A DNA stretch of 19,816 bases from DATMBL01 sp050735975 (GTDB lineage: Bacteria > Desulfobacterota > Binatia > UBA9968): the NCBI GenBank assembly GCA_050735975.1, contig JBOHVS010000295.1, positions 1 to 19,816 on the forward strand, written 5' to 3'. Below the pieces are notes generated by a model, which made no database searches, was not told the DNA's origin, and saw only the letters and a program-made list of their open reading frames with translations. A program made the position numbers and the translations under genes. Of the stretch, positions 14,739 to 19,816 are shown piece by piece. Position 1 is the stretch's first letter, and every line of letters starts with the position of its first letter.

Positions 14739-15808
14739 GGCCTAAAATCGGAAATTCTCGGTTCTTGCTGGGTTACGCAATGAATTGCGCCCAGACCCGC
14801 GATGACCGCATTGCACCGGACGCCCATGACCCTGCGGTCGGGAAATAGCTCTTGTAAAAGGCCCAACGCTTGGCGATCTTTGGGGTCCTCGAACGTCGGT
14901 ACAAGAACAAGGCCGTTGGCGATATAGAAGTTCGCGTAGCTCGCCGGCAAACGCAACCCATCATAAAGAACCGGACCAGGAGAAGGGAGCTTTACGATCG
15001 AAAGCTTCGCTCCATCTTGATCCCTCGCGCTTTGCAGCCGCTCGTAGTTCTTTTGCAGCGCGGCGTAATTTTCGTCCTTGGGATCGGACGCGATAACGCA
15101 CGCGACGGTAGTCGCATCGACGAAACGGGCGATGTCATCGATGTGTCCATCGGTATCGTCGCCGGCGATTCCCTCGCCCAACCAAATAATGTGACTCGTC
15201 CCCAGCGAATGCTTCAAGAATCGCTCAATCTCAGCTTGGTTCAGAGCAGGGTTGCGGTTCTTGTTAAGAAGGCACTGCTCCGTCGTGAGACACGTTCCCC
15301 GCCCATTAACGTCAATAGAGCCGCCTTCCAGTACCAATGCATGTTCAAACGATGGAACCCCAAGCGTGGAGGCAATGACCTTGGCGACGCGGTCGTCCTG
15401 GCCATAACCCTTATATTTTCCACCCCAACCATTAAAGATCCAATCGTTGATAGCCAGAGGAGCCTCGGCCACGTCTCTCGTGACGAACGTCGGCCCATAA
15501 TCCCGCATCCACACATCGACGGTTGGAATCTCGAGAATCGAGACGTTCTCCAGCATTGCGCCAGCGTTCTTCAGCCGCGTCACCGCATCGCGTCGGTTCG
15601 CATCGTCGTTAACCAACAGACAAACCTGCTCGTGCGGCGCCAACGCATCGATCATCTCCACCCAGGCACCGCGCACGCGGTCAAGCTCCACCGGCCAGGT
15701 CTCCTGATTATGAGGCCAAGAAAGCCACGTGGCTCTGTGGGGCGCCCATTCCGCCGGCATCGAATAGCCCAAGGGACGTGGCGCCGGCTTCTCAGTTACG
15801 TTAGTCAT
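14735..15808 (-). CDS. aguA: Agmatine deiminase
   Basis: A 357-residue agmatine deiminase (agmatine iminohydrolase), converting agmatine to N-carbamoylputrescine and ammonia in the cytoplasm. The length is typical. Signature parts are YSMPAEWAPHRATWLSWP near the start, WMRDYGPTF (100-108, with D103), EGGSIDVNG (161-169), DDTDGHIDDIARF (217-229, with D220 and H222) and the nucleophile C344 in GLGAIHCVTQQEP. All catalytic residues of the family are present. The ATG at 15808 has only a weak GATGGA site. The gene follows aguB on the same strand after 139 bp; together they form the arginine-agmatine-putrescine route, although no arginine decarboxylase gene is here. Confidence 0.96.
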   Translation of the reverse strand: MTNVTEKPAPRPLGYSMPAEWAPHRATWLSWPHNQETWPVELDRVRGAWVEMIDALAPHEQVCLLVNDDANRRDAVTRLKNAGAMLENVSILEIPTVDVWMRDYGPTFVTRDVAEAPLAINDWIFNGWGGKYKGYGQDDRVAKVIASTLGVPSFEHALVLEGGSIDVNGRGTCLTTEQCLLNKNRNPALNQAEIERFLKHSLGTSHIIWLGEGIAGDDTDGHIDDIARFVDATTVACVIASDPKDENYAALQKNYERLQSARDQDGAKLSIVKLPSPGPVLYDGLRLPASYANFYIANGLVLVPTFEDPKDRQALGLLQELFPDRRVMGVRCNAVIAGLGAIHCVTQQEPRISDFRP

Positions 15809-15947
15809 TCCATCGAACCGTACGAGGCTCTAGCCCGCATTATCCATCTGTTTTAGCTCAGCGACCTGTCGAGCGCGGCGGGAATGGACTCGCCCGCGAA
15901 GGCTGGAACACAGTGTCGCAGCTTCTCCATCGTCCGTGAATGATTAA

Positions 15948-16889
15948 TCAATCAACGCCATTATCCTCGAGAAAACGGGACTGGAGCGCTTCATAGGCAT
16001 CGATACGCCGATCCCGCAGGAAGGGCCAGCTTTGGCGCGTCTCATCGATCTTCCGAAGATCGCATTCCGCGATCAATATCTCCTCCCGCTCACCACCCGC
16101 AGCGGCGATGACTTCGCCGAAAGGCCCGGCGACAAAGGAGTTGCCCCAGAACTTTATCTTGCCCTCCCGGCCGACGCGGTTCACGGACGCAACGAAAACA
16201 CCGTTCGCCACCGCATGCGATCGCTGGATGAGCTCCCAAGCGCTTCGCTGGTTCAAGGCCATAGCCCGGGGCTCCTTAGGAATCCACCCAATGGCCGTTG
16301 GGTAGAAAAGAATCTGGGCTCCTGACAAAGCTGCGAGACGAGCCCCTTCGGGAAACCATTGATCCCAGCAAACCAACGCGCCGACCTTCGCGTAGTGGGT
16401 TTGAAAACTCGGAAAGCCAAGGTCTCCGGGAGTGAAGTAGAATTTCTCGTAGTACAGCGGATCGTCCGGAATATGCATTTTGCGATACTTGCCGGCGATC
16501 GAACCGCCGGCATCGATGATAACCGCAGTGTTATGATAGATGCCCGCTGAGCGTTTCTCGAAAATTGAGGCGATGATGACGATTCTTTTCTCTCGCGCGA
16601 GCCTTCCGAGAACTTCCGTGCTCGGACCAGGGATGGTTTCGGCCAATCGAAAGTTCCGCTGATCTTCGCTCTGGCAAAAATAATGGGAACGAAACAACTC
16701 TTGAAGGCAGACAATTTGCGCGCCTTTTCTGGCCGCGAGCTCAATGCGCGGCAAAACCCTTTCAAGGTTCGACTCGGGATCTCTGCCGCAGCTCATCTGA
16801 ATGAGCCCCAGGGTGACCCGATCTTTCCGCTTCGATCGCCTCGCTGTCATATGTCGGGACGCCCGCTCATTCTGGCCCGGCTTATTCAT
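15948..16889 (-). CDS. aguB: N-carbamoylputrescine amidase
   Basis: A 313-residue nitrilase-superfamily hydrolase that splits N-carbamoylputrescine into putrescine, CO2 and ammonia. The catalytic triad is E64 (LQELF), K137 (GKYRKMHIP) and C174 (VCWDQWFPEGAR). The CWDQWFPE stretch and the FYFTPGDLGF segment are typical of plant-type and bacterial AguB. The family usually starts close to the VTLGLIQMS strand, so the basic 24-residue leader is long; an internal ATG at residue 14 is an alternative start with an equally weak ribosome site. It is first of the aguB-aguA pair, and a structured, repeat-bearing leader lies upstream. Assignment is firm because of sequence and linkage. Confidence 0.94.
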   Translation of the reverse strand: MNKPGQNERASRHMTARRSKRKDRVTLGLIQMSCGRDPESNLERVLPRIELAARKGAQIVCLQELFRSHYFCQSEDQRNFRLAETIPGPSTEVLGRLAREKRIVIIASIFEKRSAGIYHNTAVIIDAGGSIAGKYRKMHIPDDPLYYEKFYFTPGDLGFPSFQTHYAKVGALVCWDQWFPEGARLAALSGAQILFYPTAIGWIPKEPRAMALNQRSAWELIQRSHAVANGVFVASVNRVGREGKIKFWGNSFVAGPFGEVIAAAGGEREEILIAECDLRKIDETRQSWPFLRDRRIDAYEALQSRFLEDNGVD

Positions 16890-16920
16890 CGTGTTTCAGA
16901 TCGAGGAAAGCCGGGACGCT

Positions 16921-16953
16921 CCTAAACCTGGCGCAATAGCCGCCAGGTTTAGG
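16921..16953. other. Long perfect stem-loop in the aguB leader
   Basis: CCTAAACCTGGCG (16921-16933) pairs without mismatch with CGCCAGGTTTAGG (16941-16953) around a seven-base loop. The stem ends about 31 bases before the aguB start codon. No U tract follows on either strand, so it is not an intrinsic terminator. It may be an RNA control element, a protein site or a mobile repeat. Confidence 0.75.
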
Positions 16954-17078
16954 TTGAGGTTGAGACGCCCATACTCAGCCTCCCAAAATTTCATTCTTTG
17001 ACGTTGTCCTCTATCAAATTTTGATGGAGTGGTCCACATCTTTCGCGCAGGTTTAGGTTGAGACCCCGCTCCTCAACC
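16946..17078. repeat. Two copies of an AGGTTGAG hairpin repeat
   Basis: A unit CAGGTTTAGGTTGAG occurs at 16944-16958 and again at 17049-17063. Each copy leads into an 8-9-8 hairpin: AGGTTGAG to CTCAGCCT, one mismatch (about 16957-16981), and AGGTTGAG to CTCAACCT, perfect (17056-17080). This is the CCTCAACCTAAACC phrase family. Confidence 0.5.
16988..17025 (-). promoter_or_regulatory. Possible aguB promoter with a palindrome on its -35 box
   Basis: On the minus strand TTGATA (17017-17012) and TGAAAT (16993-16988) are 18 bp apart, five and four matches to consensus. The -35 box overlaps the perfect palindrome ATCAAA-T-TTTGAT (17013-17025), a plausible operator. The leader would be about 90 bases and would contain the stem-loop at 16921-16953. 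Confidence 0.35.
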
Positions 17079-17134
17079 TCGGCCTCACTTGAACGTTCCG
17101 GGCGCGGGCCTCCATCGTCCTCGAACAATGCGGG

Positions 17135-17983
17135 CTAGCTATGGGTTCGGCAAAAGTCCAAGATTCGATCACAAACTTTCCGCGTGGTCTGCTCCGCCGG
17201 CATGACGTTCCAGAACTCCGAATGCGGCAAGCATTCGCGCAGGTAGTGCGCTCCGGAAGTCGCGTGCGAAGGATCATCGCCCGGAATGATCAGGGCGAGC
17301 GCTTTTATCCCCATGAGTTCCTCCGGTTCGGGTCCGGTGGCCGTATCTCGATCAAAGAAAGACCGTGCGCTGGTCGCGATGATTCCGAGATAACGCTCTA
17401 AGTCTTGCGCCATAAAGCGTTCGGCAAAATGCGTATCGCGCTCAATGACCGAGGCCCAGGGTCCCGCTTCCGGATCGAGCCAGAAGCTTTTTCCGGCGCG
17501 GGCGCGCTCGACGACTCCGGAAAGTCCGTGCTGCCTGGCGAGGCTCCCGTGTCGCCCGAAGCGCTCCAATCCCGCCGCTTTCCAGCGGTAGCCTCCCACC
17601 GGCCAGTGAAGCAGCAAGGCGCGCGTCGCTTCGGGATAGTGAACGCCGAACGCTAATGCAACCGAACAGCCCATGCATCCGCCCATGACATAGGCAGAAC
17701 TGATATCGAGATGGTCGAGCAAAGCTTTGGCCTGGCGGGTGTAAGTTGCCCAGCCGAGCCTCTCCACACGTCCGCCGGATTTTCCGGATTCGCGCCGATC
17801 GTAAAGTACAAGCGTGTGCTCTTTCGCCAGCGCCTCCAACGCGTTCATCCCAGTCCAAGCGCTCGCCACCCGCCATTTGTCCATGGTTGCGTCGAACCCA
17901 CCCGGCGCAAACATCATTATCGGCGAGCCGGATCCGTAAATTTCGTAGTGAACCTCAAGTCCGTCAATCGTAGCAAGGGCCAT
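17135..17983 (-). CDS. Alpha/beta hydrolase with cysteine at the nucleophile elbow
   Basis: A 282-residue alpha/beta-hydrolase-fold protein. It has the oxyanion region FAPGGFD (25-31), the strand VLYDRRESGKSG (59-70) typical of the fold, and the nucleophile elbow VMGGCMGC (99-106). The G-x-Nuc-x-G pattern there gives C103 in place of serine. An acid candidate is D237 or D236 in IPGDDPSH, and H240 or H246 follow. The usual GH near the end is absent (VMPAEQTT instead), so the acid/base arrangement is atypical. Dienelactone hydrolases also use cysteine, but this is not a close relative by eye. The start is the ATG at 17983 because AAAGGAGA (minus-strand reading of 17991-17998) precedes it; a longer reading to 18055 lacks support. 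The substrate is unknown. Confidence 0.85.
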   Translation of the reverse strand: MALATIDGLEVHYEIYGSGSPIMMFAPGGFDATMDKWRVASAWTGMNALEALAKEHTLVLYDRRESGKSGGRVERLGWATYTRQAKALLDHLDISSAYVMGGCMGCSVALAFGVHYPEATRALLLHWPVGGYRWKAAGLERFGRHGSLARQHGLSGVVERARAGKSFWLDPEAGPWASVIERDTHFAERFMAQDLERYLGIIATSARSFFDRDTATGPEPEELMGIKALALIIPGDDPSHATSGAHYLRECLPHSEFWNVMPAEQTTRKVCDRILDFCRTHS

Positions 17984-17990
17984 GACTCTT

Positions 17991-17998
17991 TCTCCTTT
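17991..17998 (-). promoter_or_regulatory. Ribosome binding site fixing the hydrolase start
   Basis: AAAGGAGA on the minus strand, seven bases before the ATG at 17983. It lies inside the longer alternative reading and so argues against it. Confidence 0.7.
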
Positions 17999-18048
17999 CA
18001 CAAAACCTAGGCGAATCGGCAAGCACATCCGCTCCCGGCGCTCTCTGC

Positions 18049-18077
18049 TGGACATCGGTGGACGCGAGACGTAAGAT
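18049..18077 (+). promoter_or_regulatory. Promoter of mazG
   Basis: TGGACA (18049-18054, five of six) and TAAGAT (18072-18077, four of six) are separated by exactly 17 bp. Transcription would begin near 18084, downstream of the earliest ATG in the mazG frame (18058), which supports the later GTG start at 18139. Confidence 0.45.
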
Positions 18078-18138
18078 TTACCACGCCCGCTGTGCGGAAA
18101 AAAGGCGTGAACCGGTGCGGGCTTGGAAGGTCGGGATC

Positions 18139-18948
18139 GTGACGAAAAAAAAGCTTGGAGAAAAATTCGAGGAGCTGCTGAGCGTTATGGCCCAATTGCG
18201 GGGCGAGAACGGCTGCCCTTGGGACAAAGAGCAAACCCATGCATCGCTTAGGGCCACTTTAATGGAAGAAAGCTACGAACTGCTGGACGCTCTGGATCGG
18301 GGAGATCTAACCAGGATTCGTGAAGAGCTTGGAGATTTATTGCACCAAATCGTTTTTCACTGCCAGATCGCGGCGGAAAACGGCGCCTTCACGGCCGATG
18401 AAGTCGTAACCGGCCTCAAAGAAAAAATGATCCGCCGCCACCCGCACGTTTTCTCCGGAACGACGATGACGGATTCGGCTGCCGTCTTGAAACAACGGAT
18501 CGAGCTAAAGACGAGAGAAAAAGGAGATTCATCAAAATCCGCTTTAGGAAACCTTCCCAAGTCGATGCCGGCGCTCGCCCGCACGCAGACGATCACGGAA
18601 CGGGCTTCGCATGTCGGCTTTGATTGGCCCACGATCGATCCGGTGTGGCAAAAAGTTGAGGAAGAACTGAGCGAACTGAAAACCGCCTGCGCCTCCGGCG
18701 AAACGCAGCGCACCCGCGAGGAGTTGGGTGATCTCTTTTTCTCGCTGATAAATCTCGCCCGCTTTCTCGGTGTGCATGCTGAAGACGCGCTGGCCCAAGC
18801 CACCGACCGCTTCATCAAACGATTCAGCTACATTGAAAGCAAACTCCGGGAAGGCGGCAGAACCCCAACGATGTCCTCGCTGGACGAGATGGATCGCTTG
18901 TGGGAAGAAGCCAAAGAGCTCGAAACTCGGGGAAAAACTCAATCATGA
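18139..18948 (+). CDS. mazG: Nucleoside triphosphate pyrophosphohydrolase MazG
   Basis: A 269-residue MazG that hydrolyses (d)NTPs to monophosphates and pyrophosphate, clearing aberrant nucleotides. It has two tandem MazG domains. The first contains NGCPWDKEQTHASL (24-37), LMEESYELLDAL (41-52) and REELGDLLHQIVFH (61-74), with the EExxE and ExxD metal ligands. The second contains EEELSELK (174-181) and REELGDLFFSLINLARFL (193-210). The length is close to E. coli MazG (263). The GTG at 18139 has GGAAGG about eight bases upstream and a promoter match before it; the ATG at 18058 would add 27 residues unlike any MazG. Its TGA overlaps the next gene's ATG (ATGA). Confidence 0.95.
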   Translation: MTKKKLGEKFEELLSVMAQLRGENGCPWDKEQTHASLRATLMEESYELLDALDRGDLTRIREELGDLLHQIVFHCQIAAENGAFTADEVVTGLKEKMIRRHPHVFSGTTMTDSAAVLKQRIELKTREKGDSSKSALGNLPKSMPALARTQTITERASHVGFDWPTIDPVWQKVEEELSELKTACASGETQRTREELGDLFFSLINLARFLGVHAEDALAQATDRFIKRFSYIESKLREGGRTPTMSSLDEMDRLWEEAKELETRGKTQS

Positions 18949-19816
18949 AACGGCAAAATATCGTTTTCCTCGATGCCGCGACTTACGGCGACGTGTCGCT
19001 TGAGAGCTTCACAGACCGATGGAACTGCACGATTCACGCAGTTACCCGTCCTGCTGACGTTTGCGGGCGTCTCAACGGACAGGCTGTGGCCGTAACCAAC
19101 AAGGTTGCTATCGACGAGGTTGTGCTCGGTTCGCCGGCAGCAAGGGATCTGAAACTCATCGCCGTGGCCGCGACCGGCACGGACATCATCGATCGGGCGG
19201 CAGCGAAAACTTTCGGCGTAAGAGTTTGTAACGTTCCGGGCTATGCCACTCAATCGGTGGCTCAGTTTACGATCGCGCTTATTTTGGAACTGTCGTCGCG
19301 GGTCGGCCGGTATGGAGAAGCCGTCCGTTGCAACGCATGGCAGCGAAGCCCCGTTTTTACTCTACTGGATTATCCGACGGTCGAACTGAGCGGGAGAAAA
19401 CTCGGCATCATCGGCTATGGCAACATCGGCAGGACCGTAGCTACGATGGCGCGAGGGTGCGGCTTGGAAGTGCTGGTTGCCGCCCGCGTCGGTTCGCGCG
19501 ATTCGATACCATCAGGTCGCGTAGCGCTCGATAAACTGTTAAATGAATCGGACATCGTCACCCTTCACTGCCCGTTGACAACAGACACTAGAAATCTAAT
19601 CAACCAAAAGACCTTGTCTCTTATGAAACCAACGGCGTTTCTCGTCAATACGGCGCGAGGTCCGCTCGTCGATGAATTTGCTTTGATAGAGGCATTGCGG
19701 GAAAAACGATTGGCCGGCGCAGCGCTGGACGTCATTTCCCGCGAGCCGCCATCCGCGAATCATCCGATCGTCGAAGCCGCCAAAGAGCTGGACAATCTTC
19801 TAGTAACCCCTCATAC
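18945..19816 (+). CDS. D-2-hydroxyacid dehydrogenase, partial (cut by window end)
   Basis: An open frame of 290 complete codons running to the window edge, beginning at the ATG that overlaps the mazG stop. It starts MKRQNIVFLDAATYGDVSLE and belongs to the NAD(P)-dependent D-isomer 2-hydroxyacid dehydrogenases. The Rossmann motif GYGNIG is at 157-162. The catalytic set is R238 (NTARGPLVDE), E267 (SREPP) and H290 (VTPH), the last falling two bases before the end of the window. The family is usually 310-340 residues, so only the last 25-50 are missing. Glycerate/hydroxypyruvate reductase-type is the nearest class by motif, but the substrate is open. The four-base overlap implies co-translation with mazG. 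Confidence 0.93.
   Translation, partial: MKRQNIVFLDAATYGDVSLESFTDRWNCTIHAVTRPADVCGRLNGQAVAVTNKVAIDEVVLGSPAARDLKLIAVAATGTDIIDRAAAKTFGVRVCNVPGYATQSVAQFTIALILELSSRVGRYGEAVRCNAWQRSPVFTLLDYPTVELSGRKLGIIGYGNIGRTVATMARGCGLEVLVAARVGSRDSIPSGRVALDKLLNESDIVTLHCPLTTDTRNLINQKTLSLMKPTAFLVNTARGPLVDEFALIEALREKRLAGAALDVISREPPSANHPIVEAAKELDNLLVTPH

Noticed and set aside
14870..15856. A 328-codon plus-strand open frame
   Set aside because: Antisense to aguA, whose catalytic motifs are complete; the plus-strand product shows no domain character and has no ribosome site.
15851..15885. TTTTAGCTCAGCGACC considered as a tRNA D-arm
   Set aside because: No acceptor stem, anticodon arm or GTTCRA T-loop can be found at the proper distances.
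16921..16953. Strong stem-loop considered as an intrinsic terminator
   Set aside because: Neither flank has a run of T; it lies in the aguB leader rather than after a gene end.

Overview
This is about 19.8 kb of a moderately GC-rich (judged by eye, not computed) genome from a Gram-negative bacterium. Two lipoboxed proteins, an OmpA-type peptidoglycan-binding lipoprotein and sigma-54-type regulation imply an outer membrane. The mix of UbiD/cupin/SDR genes, an orphan NitT/TauT-type binding protein and phrase-like degenerate repeats in the spacers fits uncultivated deltaproteobacteria-like lineages (Desulfobacterota/Binatota, NC10/Methylomirabilota, Tectomicrobia). That placement is inference; no rRNA is present. 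I found no tRNA, rRNA, CRISPR array, transposase, prophage or plasmid gene.

Layout. (1) 43-4654, minus strand: a UbiD-family decarboxylase, a two-domain cupin protein, a stand-alone receiver protein and an SDR oxidoreductase, each with its own leader. Inverted arrays of a GTCAGA-like repeat flank the cupin gene. (2) 4829-6385: an orphan ABC substrate-binding protein (minus) diverges from glyoxalase I, gloA (plus). (3) 6510-7826, plus: a dicluster ferredoxin carrying an extra zinc-ribbon/coiled-coil half, followed by a four-helix membrane protein. A bidirectional terminator separates them from an OmpA-like lipoprotein (minus). (4) 8688-9940: an AT-rich spacer with two adjacent operator-like dyads, a second stand-alone receiver gene, and a 485-bp spacer with a MITE-like element. 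(5) 9941-16889, minus: aguB, aguA, a 70-residue protein, rmuC, and a sensor kinase / lipoprotein / sigma-54 regulator trio in the same order as glrK-qseG-glrR of enterobacteria. (6) 17135-19816: an alpha/beta hydrolase with a cysteine in the nucleophile position (minus) diverges from mazG, which overlaps a 2-hydroxyacid dehydrogenase gene cut by the window end.

How the genes work together: aguA and aguB form the agmatine-to-putrescine route. The glrK-like, lipoprotein and glrR-like genes should form one envelope-linked signalling unit driving sigma-54 promoters. GloA (methylglyoxal) and MazG (aberrant NTPs) are housekeeping detoxification. The UbiD, cupin and SDR genes suggest catabolism of an aromatic or unsaturated acid, but no substrate can be named. 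No single unmistakable new multigene system is present. The strongest leads are the ferredoxin/zinc-ribbon fusion with its membrane partner, the Cys-type hydrolase, the structured aguB leader and the spacer repeat families.
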